Source: Tranzscheliella williamsii (Eukaryota; Basidiomycota; Ustilaginomycetes; Ustilaginales; Ustilaginaceae). From it: 64,000 bases of DNA. The translations under genes were made by a program, and so were the position numbers. The notes under the pieces were generated by a model, which saw nothing but the letters and a program-made list of their open reading frames with translations, did no database searches and was not told the origin of the DNA. The stretch's first letter is position 1; the number at the start of each line of letters is the position of its first letter. The stretch covers positions 1-64,000 of the forward strand of contig JALBYF010000050.1 of the NCBI GenBank assembly GCA_023212725.1. The letters are read 5' to 3'. Shown here in pieces: positions 21,401 to 31,912 of this stretch.

Positions 21401-23300
21401 GCTGAAAAGGCACCAACTAGCCATTACGCAGGCGCTCAAGGCGTCGGTGCCCGGCCTGGTCAGCTCGGTCGAGACCGGTGCTGCCGGCGGAGCACCGTCA
21501 GTAGGAGGCATGATAGGCAGGCCGTCGTATCAGGTGATCGTCACTTCCTCGAGATCAGCAGCAACGTCGCGCGCCGAAGAGACGTATGTCGGTGCCGGCC
21601 ATCGGCGGCTGGTCAAACCCGACACCTTCAACGTCTCTGTCCTGTTCCAGCCGGCGCTGTGCTTCCTCGACCGGGTCGCTTCCGTGATGCCGTCCGAAGC
21701 CGCGGGCGAGACGTCGAAGGGTTTCTCGGCGTTTCTCGAAGAGTTTGTACAGGACATCTTCCTGCCCCAGCTGGAGGAGAAGGTGCAGAACCTCTTTGTC
21801 GGCGCCAGCGGACACACGGACGCCTTTGTTGAGGATCCTGCCTCGAGACATTCGTCGACGACCAGCAAAGCAGTCATCAAGTCGGCATCGAACATCATCG
21901 TGCTGATCGACAGCCTTTATTCGATGCTCCGGACGACGCCGTTCCACCGCGAATCGTACTCGCGGTTGATTATCACGGTCATCATCCAGTACTACCAGAA
22001 GTGCGGAGAACGCTTCAAGGATCTCGTGTCGAACGATCCCAGTGGCGATCACACCTACTCGCCCAACGGAGCCAGTCGGGGGCAGGGCGGCGGAGGCGCA
22101 TCAACCCACATTGAAGGGGGCGCGCGCGCGGATGCTGGTGCACACGAGCCCTACATCCTCTCGGCATCGTGGGCACAGCGCGCGGAGATGCACGCGTGTC
22201 TTTCCGAGATGCTGGATCCGGCGACGAGCGCCGAACGGCAACACGAGCTCGAGGCGCAGGAGACACGGCTCGAGCTGGCGTATGCGGCGGGGCGCGCGCC
22301 GATTGCGGTGCACGAGCTGACCACTTCGCGCAAGAAGCTGCTGGCGCTGGGCTGTCTGCAGCACAGCCTGGATTGGTTCCTAACGCACCTTGCGCGTCTC
22401 AAGCCGGTAGAGTTGGGCGAGAGTGGCCTGGAGGGACGGACGCTGGCGCTGGGGCGGGCGAAGCGGCCTCAGGCGCGGCTCAGTGTGGTGGGGACGCTGG
22501 TGGCCGGCGCGGGCGAGGCAGAGACGGGCGCCGATGCGGGGCAAGAGCTGGCGCTGCCGCTCACGCACCAACTGGCGGCGGCATACGCAACGCTGCCGGC
22601 GGTGTACAGGCATCTATCGTCGCAGATTCTGTTTACGCTGCGGATCGAGGTGCGGCTGCGGGTGGTGGCCTACCTGACGCTCTCGGTCAGCGAGACGACG
22701 TATGTGGTGAGCGATGCGGCGGTGGAGCCGGCGGGGCCGGTGATTGATCTCAATGCCGAGTTGGCGCACCTGGATGATGTGCTGGGCGAGACGTTGGCGC
22801 CGGCGGCGCGCGCGTTTGTGCTTGCGGGGCTGGCGGGCTTTATGGACGCCTGCCTGCTCGCCCTGGTCCACCGCATCCGCGCCGTCAACCGCGAAGGCGC
22901 CACCAAGCTCGCCCGCAACATCCTCGCCCTCCAGCAGAACCTCAAGAACATCCTCCCCACCCCCGAACCTGCCTTCGACCGCGTAAAGCGCTTCTACGAT
23001 CTCCTGCTGGCAGACAACCCCGCCCTCCTCCTCGCGCGCATGCGCCGCTTCCACGCCGCCTTCCGAACCCGCCCCGCTCCCCCCGTCCGCTTCGCCCACC
23101 TCCACGCCCTCCTCCTCCTAGCCCTCGGCATAGACGCCCCCAGCCCCTCCCCCACAAGCACCATGTCCGGCACCGACCGCCTCCGCCTCATCCCCCAGGC
23201 CGGCACCCTAGGCCTCCCCGACATCTCCCGCCAGAAACTCAACGAATACCTCATCGAGCTCCACGAAATCGCTGGCGGCACCGAGTCCGACGACGACTAG
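18414..23300 (+). CDS. SEC8: Exocyst complex subunit Sec8
   Basis: The ATG at 18414 opens M-S-G-R-S-N-T-L-R-D-I-R-S-K-I; the frame is open upstream but only from a non-ATG codon. The product is ~1628 residues. The first ~410 residues are Ser/Pro/Gln-rich and probably disordered. The Sec8 homology region starts near 415 (D-Y-I-D-R-N-D-A-P-A-F, then P-I-N-A-V-L-R-K-V-R-T-E-W-P-F-V) and continues with a helical heptad-rich stretch (~490-620). Sec8 is part of the octameric exocyst, which tethers secretory vesicles to the plasma membrane at growth sites. Third-position use changes from G-rich (about 22400-22830) to C-rich (22850-23300) at the 3' end. No intron is needed. Confidence 0.93.
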   Translation: MSGRSNTLRDIRSKIKHENANLGSGTASSSFSSARHQVPNVGDAFGQHPAPTSSSGAAGSSFAPSAFSHSASYAVGGGPSFVSLAPSDSISQFEGRSGHAYAPASANEQQQYDQLHHSEQYHQLQGQYRRPSSPTAQSTASFALNTDVTADPHSAPTIAGDDYSHLDSSASAATPHSPLRPARSVRRPHQAPPLELSKGLASVTGAVGHERSRSVAQRPQLQIPPVPSSRSGAPTPTSPARLAPGRDLLHASRSQAAHGRNGSNASASNSSTLQTNLASDRHTRSAQLMARVARSGTPSSQPDSEVDEDVYGGISPVDPPSDGHNALYANHSDSHRLSVPGSRPERDPRRLSGAPLGSLTHDPEPAALNSVLSALTSAGRKRQAARIMRGTTAEEESRRRRNEKQMAQVTDQRKPVSDYIDRNDAPAFQPINAVLRKVRTEWPFVANDDFNSVALALSMLDESSLGSNRAEFDNVKQIIEKSLQGTVDDHYESFATAITLHNSVLQSLTAAQASVSSARRRLSDSREALGAKRADLVQMWQRSQAVKESLRLLDLVEHLKTVPDRLESLMSEKRFIQAVNLLVRSLKTIDRPEVLEVGATTDLRAYLKGQEHAMLEILIEELHNHLYLKSYFCDSRWKSYVSGQEELPVVQFGSDYQSQNAKSTANGAAAALLDQQAAQDSTLKLNKYLQSLRTRPTFDPNLASDISEAAMMTSSRSFSALTGELNESASNSTIGGYVSTSHTEANGGGFDSDFEQNPEADSFLYIEMLLESLSRLGKLGTALDTISQRLAIEVYQLVDATIDEVDSRNEPLRRFSIALRPESMLLASSSALARSFSESMRVSRSSFNASTRPVSSMLRLSAGESSALQRDSEVMRDLFWTLFSKLDAVLQGHRVVYEVAGMIAGRSGFKDDLAAKKVSGVASLVEVWKPIQNEVRTLLHDYLMDDESGNSSRNAIISVNDVLRDQRYGRDRSKQLFKLADAATKRPSGATREAGPLKRHQLAITQALKASVPGLVSSVETGAAGGAPSVGGMIGRPSYQVIVTSSRSAATSRAEETYVGAGHRRLVKPDTFNVSVLFQPALCFLDRVASVMPSEAAGETSKGFSAFLEEFVQDIFLPQLEEKVQNLFVGASGHTDAFVEDPASRHSSTTSKAVIKSASNIIVLIDSLYSMLRTTPFHRESYSRLIITVIIQYYQKCGERFKDLVSNDPSGDHTYSPNGASRGQGGGGASTHIEGGARADAGAHEPYILSASWAQRAEMHACLSEMLDPATSAERQHELEAQETRLELAYAAGRAPIAVHELTTSRKKLLALGCLQHSLDWFLTHLARLKPVELGESGLEGRTLALGRAKRPQARLSVVGTLVAGAGEAETGADAGQELALPLTHQLAAAYATLPAVYRHLSSQILFTLRIEVRLRVVAYLTLSVSETTYVVSDAAVEPAGPVIDLNAELAHLDDVLGETLAPAARAFVLAGLAGFMDACLLALVHRIRAVNREGATKLARNILALQQNLKNILPTPEPAFDRVKRFYDLLLADNPALLLARMRRFHAAFRTRPAPPVRFAHLHALLLLALGIDAPSPSPTSTMSGTDRLRLIPQAGTLGLPDISRQKLNEYLIELHEIAGGTESDDD

Positions 23301-23471
23301 CCCCGCACTCCCTTTGCCTTCCACGTAGCCTTCGCGCGCCCCTCCACCTGTACCCCTGGCATACATCTACCAAGCGCAGACACTTACGACACGGCCTCCT
23401 CGAATGCACGACGCTGGAACGGGGAGATATGAGCAGCGAAGATTGGCATGGCAGTGAGCGGGGACGGGTTA

Positions 23472-24674
23472 CTATTGGCGGAGGTTGATCTGGGCGATAC
23501 GGCGGCCGCGGGAGCGCTCGATGTCGGTGCGGCCACGCAGGCCCTGTCCCTTGTCGCTGCGACGCATGGGGCCATTGATGCCGTTGCCCATGCCCTGGGG
23601 TGCGGCGCCACGCCAGAGGATCTGAAGGGCGGCCTTGACGACGTTGACCGGGTTGGTGGAGCCGTAGATGGCGGCGCTGAGGTCGGTGATGCCGGCGGCG
23701 CGGCAGAGGGCGTGGAGGACGGGGGGGACGCGGAGGCCAAAGCCGGCGGGGCGCGGACGGAGAACAACAGTAGAGGCGCCCCACTTGGCCTCGACCTGCG
23801 TCTCGATGGTGCGGGAGCCGTCGCTGCCGCGGTGGATGCTGGCGCTGTCCAGGTTCTTGACGGCCTGGTGGAACGCCTTGCGGCCGGCCTTGGACGCATT
23901 GGTGTCCTTCCCCTCGCCGTAGCCAACCAGCCCGTTGCCGTTGCCCGCAATGACGAGCGCGTACATGCTCGAGTCCTTGCCCTTGGTGGTCATGTGCACG
24001 ACGCGCTTGAGCACAATGGCATGCCGATGCAGATCGCGCACCTCCTTGACCGTCAACGGCGTCACCGTCGACAGATACTGCTCCGAATTCACCTCGTCCG
24101 CATCCGACCCCGACGACAGCACGAGCGAGTCGGCCGACGGCGGTGTGGGCTCAAAGTGGCGCGGCTCGTTGAGGATAGTGACGGTGGAGGGATACGGGAG
24201 CCGGCTGGTGGGCGCATTGCGGATGACGTTGGAGGGCAGCGGGTCCAGCACCGGGTCGGCAAAGTGAAGCAGCGATGGGAAGGCTCGCAGCGTGCTCGAT
24301 GGGAAGGAAAGAGGCAGCGGCTTGTCCAGCAAAGGCGAGGATACGGGCAGCGAGGTAGGCGCCTGCTGCGCTCGGCTGGGCGACGAGACATCCTTCCCGT
24401 TCGAGGATGAGGAGAGCGCTGAGGACGAGGACGAAGCTGAGGCGGAGGTGGAGGACGAAGAGGAGGACAGTGACGGTGATAGTGACGGTGACGGTGTGGC
24501 GGCAGAGGCGCGGGCAGGGGAGGATGTATTGCCATTGGCGTTGCTATCGGTGGCCATGGAGCGGGCGCTGGCAGAAAAGCATCGCTGCGTGCGCGATGTC
24601 GAAGGCAGCGACGAGGCGCCCAGGGCGTGGCGCAGACTCAAGAACGCAGACCTGGAGGCCGTGGACGACGCCAT
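23472..24674 (-). CDS. MRPS5: Mitochondrial small-subunit ribosomal protein uS5m
   Basis: A 400-residue protein. The N terminus is rich in Ser/Arg/Ala without acidic residues (M-A-S-S-T-A-S-R-S-A-F), fitting a mitochondrial targeting sequence, followed by a Ser-rich linker. The S5 N-terminal dsRNA-binding-like domain is at ~218-280 (V-V-H-M-T-T-K-G, N-G-N-G-L-V-G-Y-G-E-G-K), and the S5 C-terminal domain at ~290-350 (G-F-G-L-R-V-P-P-V-L, A-A-G-I-T-D-L-S-A). It belongs to the decoding-site side of the mitochondrial 30S-like subunit. The gene converges on SEC8 with a ~170-base spacer. The yeast homologue is named MRPS5. Confidence 0.93.
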   Translation of the reverse strand: MASSTASRSAFLSLRHALGASSLPSTSRTQRCFSASARSMATDSNANGNTSSPARASAATPSPSLSPSLSSSSSSTSASASSSSSALSSSSNGKDVSSPSRAQQAPTSLPVSSPLLDKPLPLSFPSSTLRAFPSLLHFADPVLDPLPSNVIRNAPTSRLPYPSTVTILNEPRHFEPTPPSADSLVLSSGSDADEVNSEQYLSTVTPLTVKEVRDLHRHAIVLKRVVHMTTKGKDSSMYALVIAGNGNGLVGYGEGKDTNASKAGRKAFHQAVKNLDSASIHRGSDGSRTIETQVEAKWGASTVVLRPRPAGFGLRVPPVLHALCRAAGITDLSAAIYGSTNPVNVVKAALQILWRGAAPQGMGNGINGPMRRSDKGQGLRGRTDIERSRGRRIAQINLRQ

Positions 24675-26520
24675 GGCTGATGCAAGGCGAGCGAGCGCAG
24701 TATGTTGGGAAGGCCGTTGTGGTGCGCCGGCTAGGATGAGCTGGGATCGTGTCCACAGTCATAGTCTCGTGAGCTTTCGTCTGCTTTTTTCCTCATCTTC
24801 GTAAGGATCGCATTGCTTTTCCGCACGAGATGGCCCGATGCCCGATAATTACGCCCGATGCAATCTTTCTCTTCTCGAATTCTGTGATTCGATGGACCCA
24901 CGTGTCGTGATTGGATGGCCCATTCGGTTCTGCGAAAAGTCGCCGTAGGTTGGATACGGCTTGACGGCATCGCGCATCCTCCATGTGACTTCGGCGATGC
25001 AGCCCAGCCAACCTTTCGTTTTCTCCGCAGTAGTGTGAGTTACTTTCCCATACACTCATATTCTATATCCCTGTGAAATCGAACATCCAGCGATCGACGT
25101 CTCCATGTTTAGCCTCTCTGTACATATGGCTTTTCCATGTGTTCCATCCTGCATCTGACTCCGTTCGAGGAGCCACCGTAACCAACAAGCTTCGCCTCCC
25201 AGCCTATCTTCGGATCGTGACAGCTTCGCCTCCCGAGCCATCTTCGGAGACACGGAATTCGGAGACACGGAAAACGGCGTGGTGTAAATGGCGAGACCAG
25301 ACCGAGCTCCCCTTTGTAGTTATGCAAGCACATATGCCCTTTCCCGCAAACAGGCATAGTTGATAGCATTACGCCGCAGAGGTGAGGGAAGCGGAAACGG
25401 TGTTAGATTCGCTTTGGTCAGTTGCAACGCCAGAGATATTTTGCAAGCTCTGATAACAACGCTGATCCAGTTTGTATAAGGTGACTGTAGGCCGATCCAC
25501 TTCCAGTTACTGTTCTGTATATGCAGTCGAACGCGCAAAAGAAGCGCTCGCGCAACGTCGGTATTCACATTTATTATTCACGTACGACTTAACGGACGAC
25601 TGGGAAATGGGAATGGGCGCTTAGCACTTATTCGCCTGGCTTGGTGGCCTTGGCTGGTGGCGGAGGGCAGGGCGAGCAAGGACGTCACCGACTTGTCTTC
25701 GTCCTCTTCCTTGCCATCATCTCGATTGACGTTGTGGTTTCTTTTGTTCAGCTTCCCTTTTTCTTTTTGGATTGATCTCGGGTTGCTCTCCTCCCTTCTT
25801 GGTCTCGCCGGCTAGCGACGATCCAGTAGTCACCTTTCCCACATCAACCACACCGGCCCTCCTTTCTCCCCTCTCTGCTTCTACTGCTTCTGCCGCTTCT
25901 GCCGCTTCTTGCCCTCGCCTACGATACCGCTCTTCTATTCCCGTCTTGCTTCGTTCCTCTTAGCGCCCGCTGCATTCACTCCAACATCGACCATCCAAGT
26001 ATCCACACCGTATATATCGGACACATCGCCCTCAAGGCCTTCTTCCCACTCCGCAATCGGCTCTCTTCCTCTTCTTGTTTGGCTAACCACTTGTTTTGGA
26101 TCAGCATCGACGCATTCCGTTTGCTTCTACTTGCTCCCCAGTATCGCGTCCAGCACACTCCCGTCACATGCATTCTGTACCGTCCAAGGCCCGAATATAC
26201 ACGTTTTCGCGGTCTTCTTCAGCAGCACAATCGTCTCAGCCAGGCTCAGCAACTTCAACACTCTCACCACCAAGCGCATCTGATTTTGCTATCCATTCAT
26301 CGGCCGGCCCCACCACGTCCTCAGCTTCAAGCAACGACCTTGTGTGCATTTCCTGCGCACAATCTTCCGTTGCGGCTATATACCTTTCTTCGAGCCACTC
26401 TGCTACGCATCTGAGCACGGTTCGGGGTTGTCGCACGCCGCACCTCGCACCCCGCATCTCGGACGTCGCACGTTGCGCGAGTTTGTCAGCAACGCTCGAC
26501 GCTTGCCCCACTGAACGGCT
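24675..26520. promoter_or_regulatory. Divergent intergenic region between uS5m and the RRM gene
   Basis: This 1.85 kb separates diverging start codons. The right third (~25660-26500) is strongly pyrimidine-rich on the + strand with many CTT/TCT runs, as expected for a core promoter and long 5' leader of the RRM gene. Around 25188-25272 there are small direct duplications, listed separately. No coding sequence is supported. Confidence 0.45.
25188..25272 (+). repeat. Short local direct duplications
   Basis: A 27-base stretch (25188-25214) starting AGCTTCGCCTCCC and ending ATCTTCGGA recurs at 25222-25248 with a few differences. Overlapping its end, the 13-mer CGGAGACACGGAA appears at 25245-25257 and 25260-25272. 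They look like local slippage or duplication products. Confidence 0.7.
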
Positions 26521-29185
26521 ATGAGCTTCGTCAACGCTTTTCCCGCTGGTTCTTTTTATCCGGCGCACCACTCTCGCGCTCAAAACGGCTCATCCATGTC
26601 CGCCCGGTCGCCACCGAGCCCATCGGCGCAGCAGCCTCTCTCCTCCCACAATAACAGTAGCAGTGCTAAGCCCGCCGCTCCTCCTGGGTCTAGCGAGAGG
26701 TCTCCTCCCTTCGGTGGCGCACTTTCTGCAAATCAGAACGCTCCGCATACCTTTCCGCCAAATCTTCCCTCCCTTCAATCCAGCGGGAGGAGCAGCGCAA
26801 TTCCTCCGTCATCACCATCAACTCCATCTCGTCACCGCCTCAGCGTTCAACACGACTCTCTTGGCACGTCCGACCCCGCCTCCAGCTTCACCAGATCGCC
26901 CTCCTTTAGCAGCCATGCCAATGCTCACGTCTCGTTGAACTCTAGTACGCTTGCATCCGGCGCCCACCTGCAGACTTTCAGTGGCCATAGCCAGTCTTCC
27001 ATCAGCCGTGCAGCCTCCCTTACGTCTGGCTACGATTCTGCCATAAAGGCTGCTGCATCTATGCCACAAGATGCAGCCGCTGCCGTAGCCGCAGCAAATG
27101 GCACCAATCCCCCGTCAGGCAGTTTGCACACCGTTGGCGACCGCATCCGAAACTCTAGTGACCATTCCAGGCAGAGCAGTGGTGGTGTGCCTCCCAACCT
27201 CAATTCAGCGCACAGTCACAATTCTCCTTCGCCTCTGCCTCAGAATCCCTCTTCTCTCAGCATCGCTCACGACCCGCAAACTTTTGCCCAGAGCAGCCAT
27301 CTTTCTTCCGACCTCCGTTCACTTGCTTCGCTCAGCTCAACCTATGCATTAGACCATCAACGTAAGCTCTCAACCTCGCACAGTCTACGATCTAATTCAC
27401 CCTCTGCGGCTCACCCATCCGACTCTACCTCTAGGCCTACTATTGGACGCCAAATCCGCTCTGATGGACCGCTTCAAGAAGGCGAGTTGCCAATCGAAGA
27501 CGCCTTCCATCCGTCATTGATGCTCGATAGTCGCGCCGGCTCATTCTCAGGATCCGCCTCTGGTTCTTTCGCTGGTTCCTTCTCTGCCTCTTTGCCCGGA
27601 CACGGCCTGCCGGGTTCGAGTGTCCTTTCGCCTGCGTTGGCCGCTTCGACCTCCTCTCATTCCCAATCTGGGCCGCTGTCAGCCTCTGACCCCCGCACAC
27701 AATTGCTAGTGTCCAATCTTCCTTATCGGGTCCGGTGGCAGGATCTGAAGGACCTCTTCCGAAAAGCCGGCACCGTCCTCCGTGCGGATGTCTCTCTCAG
27801 CGCTGACAACCGCAGCCGTGGCTATGGTTCCGTGTTGATGGCCACTGAACAGGACGCTATCAAGGCTGCCGAAATGCTGGGCGGCTTTACATGGCAAGGC
27901 AGAACGCTCGATGTACGGGTCGATAGAAGTGGATGCCTCGTCGGCGTGGCAGGAAGTGCTATCACGCCCAGCCTCAATCCAGCCAGCGCTTCCTCTACAC
28001 CGCCCATTTCCGCATCGGGACAAAGCTTTCCAGTTGCCCCCTTCAGTGGTTCTTATGGCGCTTACAACAATGGCAGCAGCCTACTTGGAGTTCCCGGCCG
28101 CTTCAGCCACGGTCCATCGCCTAGCACCCTCGGCAACTTTTCGCCGTCGTACGGCACCTCGCCATCCGCGCTTTCCCCTCTCCCGCGGTCGGCCGAAGCA
28201 CGACAGCAGCAGTCACAAGGATCTGCAAGAAGCTCCTTCTCCGTCGCGACAGATGCACAGGATCACCTCACGGAGTTCGATAGGAATTTCATGCAAGGTC
28301 AGCTCAATGGCGGCAGTGGAGGCGGAGGGTCAATGGGAGGCAGTCGGCGTCAGCAGAACGGCGCTGGAACCGGCCAGCCTGCTTCTCTGGGCAATTTCGC
28401 GCTGCAGCCGTTTCTTACCGGTCAGTCCGACTCGAGGCGAGCTTCCGACGCCATCTCTGCTCATCCTTCAGGCATCTGGCCTGCAGGTGCGGGCGCCGAT
28501 CCAGGCTCGCCTTTTCTACCGCAGCAGTCGTCGGGAGGCTCTTCTGTTCCAACCGGTTTCCCTGGAGCGACGGCCATGGCACCTTGGCCGACCGGACCTG
28601 GTTCCTTCCCTGGCCATGCAGGCTCAATCCAGTCGCAACCGCTGGGTGCCCCAACGCTGCCTCCAGGTGTGCCCACTACATCCTACGCAGGTCGAGTTCT
28701 ATTTGTTGGTAACCTCCCATTCCATTGTCAGTGGCAGGACCTGAAAGATCTCTTTCGCGCCGCCGGAAACATACAGCGCGCCGATGTTGCTATTGGCCCT
28801 GACGGGCGAAGCCGTGGTTTCGGCACCGTTCTCTTTGCCAGTCAGGAAGATGCACAGAACGCCGTGCGGCTGTATCACGGCTACGAGTATAGTGGAAGAA
28901 CGCTCAAAGTCCACTTTGACCGTTTTGCCGCCCAGAGCGGCCCTGCTTTGGGCACACCGGGCAACCCAGCCCAGTACACGGGCGCCTTTGCTGCCGCTGC
29001 TCTTCCGTCTCACATGACGAACAGCATCCGACCCCCTGTATTTGCATCTCAACAGTCTGCCGGTCCGCTTCCAACACAGCCATTTTCCCAACAGCTACAG
29101 CAACATCCATCCAGCGGCGCTATGCCCTATACATACCAGAGGGGCCAACAAAGCTTTGTCCCTGGCCTGTACCAACAATCGCATG

Positions 29186-29216
<31 letters not shown>

Positions 29217-31113
29217 GCAACGGCAACAACAGCAGCACCACTACGAGCCTCTTCAGCAATACCAAATGTCGCAGTACCAAGCTGCCTCCTATGCGCCGTA
29301 CGGAGATATGAGGGCTGCGACGCCTTCTCAGACTTTTTCTGCTCTCGGGGCTGCCCATAGCTTGCAGCAGTATGGCGACAGAGATAGGCCATCCGGAGAA
29401 ACCGGCTCAGCACAGCGGCCTGTCGGTGGCTTGCCAGAGGCTTCGGATGCTACGAGCCACAGTCGAGCGCAGAGGGACTTTGGCATGTCTATCGCCATGC
29501 CGTCCGACGGCGGCCTTGGGGCTGCCTCCGCCTATCTCCCTTCGGACCTTATGTCGCCTGGCCTCGGGTCTCCACCGCCGCCACCACTGCAGACGCAAAG
29601 TGGAGCGCATCCGGGGCGCATCCAGCTGCCACCACACAGCTTCGCCGGCGGACCTGCGCACAGCAGTCAAGAAATGAGCCCGATGACAGCCAGGATGCAG
29701 GTTCCCATGACGCCGGGCATGCCTGGCTTCACCTTCCAACAAGTGCCGCAGACACCTCCGCTCTACCCGCACTTCCTTAGCCCTGGCCTCGGCCCGTTCA
29801 GTCCCAACCTGAGTGGCCCGCCGCAAGTCAGCAGCCATGCGTATGCCGGTGGCATGTTCGCTGGCAGTGGGATTCTTGCTGCCACTCCCGCCTATCCGGG
29901 CTTTATGAACGCCGCTCCCGGCGCGCCACTTCACAACGGGGCTACTACGCCTGGTGCAGCGCAGGGATACCACCCCATGTTATCTTACGGATCCGCTATG
30001 GGCCACCACCCTGCTACAAGCAGCGCCGGCACGGCGGCTGCGCATGCGACGAGTGCTTTCCAGCAGCAGCCGCCGACGCCGCACTGGTCTCAGCCATCAG
30101 GTCCGCGGCGCGACTCGGCGCATCGCCAGCGCGCCGCCGATGCGGAGGAGGCCGACGAATCCAGCTCAAGGCCTATGGAGAATAGCAGCGTCGACATTGC
30201 CAAGACACCCGGAGCTGGGCCACGAAGCCGACCGCCGCCGCTGGACGCTTCTGTTATGCAGGGCAGTAGAGCAGAGGGTGCTGTAGCGCGTCGAGCCTCG
30301 GACGGGACACCTGGCGCGGTCACTCCACCGGCAGACGATGGCTACCCGTTCCCGCTCGTTGGCGCCGGCATGTCATCTCACTTGATGCGGCGGGCCTCGA
30401 CGAACTCGCCGGCGGGCAGCCCGCTGCCCCACGGCCAAGGCGGCGGCCCATCGCGCCGGGAGAGCGAGGAGACACCGCAGAATGGGACGACCGACCGCCA
30501 CGCGCTGGCTGCGATCTCGGGCGAGGCGCTCGCATCCACCAATGCCGAGGAGCTGGCCAAGACGATCGCGCGCCTGAGTGTCAAGGGCGCGGCGCTGGTC
30601 AAGGACCCGAATGGCAAGCGCAGCCTGAGCATGTCGGCCGAGCGGAGCGCCGCGGTGAGTGCAATGGCGAAGCTCCGCCAGCAGGCAGGCACGCCCACCG
30701 CTGCATCGAGCGCGTTTCAGCTTGCGCAGCTAGCGCAGCAGAACGACGGCGCGACGTCGGGCGAGCTCTCACGGGACCGTGGCGAGGGCGAGGCGGTCGC
30801 GCGGCTCCGTCTTGGCCTCAAGAGTCTCCACCCCCCCGGCCGGCCAAGCCCGCTGGCGACATCGCAGCTCGCCGCGCACAGTCCCGGCGGTGCGTCCACC
30901 CCTGGCACAGTCGCACCCTCGCCCAGCTCGGCACCGTCACAGCAACTGCAGGAGCCCATCGAACTGCTCCTCGGCGTCCGCCTGCCGCAGAACGCCCTCG
31001 ACGTCGCTCGCAACAGCTCGGCACTCGACACCGGCTCCGACACCGGCGACAGCAGCCTCAAGAGCACCCCGGACCCCAACGAAGAAGCCGGCCCCACCGC
31101 CCCGCACCCGTGA
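26521..31113 (+). CDS. RNA-binding protein with two RRMs and a poly-Q tract
   Basis: A 1530-residue protein with an ATG start (M-S-F-V-N-A-F). RRM1 is at ~394-470 (RNP2 L-L-V-S-N-L-P-Y, RNP1 R-G-Y-G-S-V-L-M). RRM2 is at ~722-800 (RNP2 V-L-F-V-G-N-L-P-F, RNP1 R-G-F-G-T-V-L-F). Both share W-Q-D-L-K-D-L-F-R, the signature of Gbp2/Hrb1- and hnRNP-M-like RRMs. The rest is Ser/Pro/Gln-rich and probably disordered, with a Gln run at ~893-910 encoded at 29190-29235. The architecture suggests an mRNP factor that may form condensates; its targets are unknown. The short C-terminal region becomes helical and charged near 1360-1420. It lacks the RS/RGG N terminus of yeast Gbp2, so strict orthology is uncertain. 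Confidence 0.88.
29187..29238 (+). repeat. CAG/CAA microsatellite encoding poly-glutamine
   Basis: A run of CAG and CAA codons inside the RRM gene encodes a glutamine stretch broken by one arginine. Such tracts vary in length between isolates. Confidence 0.9.
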
Positions 31114-31254
31114 TCCACCCACACCGTGCTACTAGAACCCCTGGACGTTGGTCTCGGTCTCGCGCCACACATGTACTGTTTGTAAATACGCATTTTCGTG
31201 GCTTGTACTTGTTGCCCATCGCTGGACGTGGGGTGGGATGGGGCCGGGTGTGAG

Positions 31255-31863
31255 CTATGCGCGTGCAGGGGGGGGTGGGAGCGGAGTGAGCGCTGCGTTT
31301 TGGAGCGCCTTGAGGCGGGCGGTGGGTGGGTGGTGGAGGACGTGGGTGCGCGCGGCGTGGGAGCGGAGAGCGGCGGCTTCGGCGGGGGGTGGTAGCGGGC
31401 GAGGTTGGGCGGGGGGGTGTTGTGGTTTTGCGATGCGGCCGAGGGGGTCGTATGCGGGGGTGGGCGGGGTTGGGTGGGTGGCTAGGCCTAGGTGGATGTT
31501 GAGGATCGCGGCGAGCGTGTCGGGCGCGGGCGGGCGCGAGGCACAGGCGGCAACCCGAGCACTCCGCACCGCCGCCATCCCCACCACATCAAACCGCTCG
31601 TTCTCCCGCGCACACACCACATCCACCTCTTCCCCCGCCCCACCCTCCCTCATCGGCGTCTCGTACCCCCACACCCGCCCCCCGCGCATACTGTCCTCGA
31701 CTCCATCAACAGTGTACGACACCTCCCCCCAACGCGCCCATCCCTCCATCGCTGCAAAGTATCCTACCCGTTCAGCAACGTCAGCAGTGCTGGTGGTGAG
31801 ATCGACAGATCCGCCCCATAGCGCGCCGCAATCAACACTCGCTCTCGCACTCAACACCACCAT
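31255..31863 (-). CDS. Hypothetical 202-residue protein next to the TIR element
   Basis: The frame runs from an ATG at 31863 to a TAG at 31255 and converges on the RRM gene with a ~140-base gap. Residues ~1-110 look protein-like (A-D-V-A-E-R-V-G-Y-F, R-V-W-G-Y-E-T-P-M, E-R-F-D-V-V-G-M). The C-terminal third is Pro/Ala/His-rich. The coding strand shows G-rich then C-rich third positions toward the 3' end, as in proven genes here, which favours it over the opposing + strand frame. No family recognised. The left end of the TIR element lies only 49 bases upstream of the ATG, so the promoter or a first exon may have been displaced. Confidence 0.45.
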   Translation of the reverse strand: MVVLSARASVDCGALWGGSVDLTTSTADVAERVGYFAAMEGWARWGEVSYTVDGVEDSMRGGRVWGYETPMREGGAGEEVDVVCARENERFDVVGMAAVRSARVAACASRPPAPDTLAAILNIHLGLATHPTPPTPAYDPLGRIAKPQHPPAQPRPLPPPAEAAALRSHAARTHVLHHPPTARLKALQNAALTPLPPPPARA

Positions 31864-31912
31864 AGCCCCGCTCTAACAGCGAATAGCTCGTAAAGCGGAA
31901 CTTAACAACCAT

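Noticed and set aside
23448..24410. 320-codon + strand frame over uS5m
   Set aside because: It lies wholly opposite the conserved ribosomal protein and has low-complexity Ala/Gly/Arg composition.
31148..31876. 242-codon + strand frame opposite the orphan ORF
   Set aside because: It is Gly/Trp/Ser-rich and inconsistent along its length. The minus strand frame has the better codon pattern and a normal ATG.
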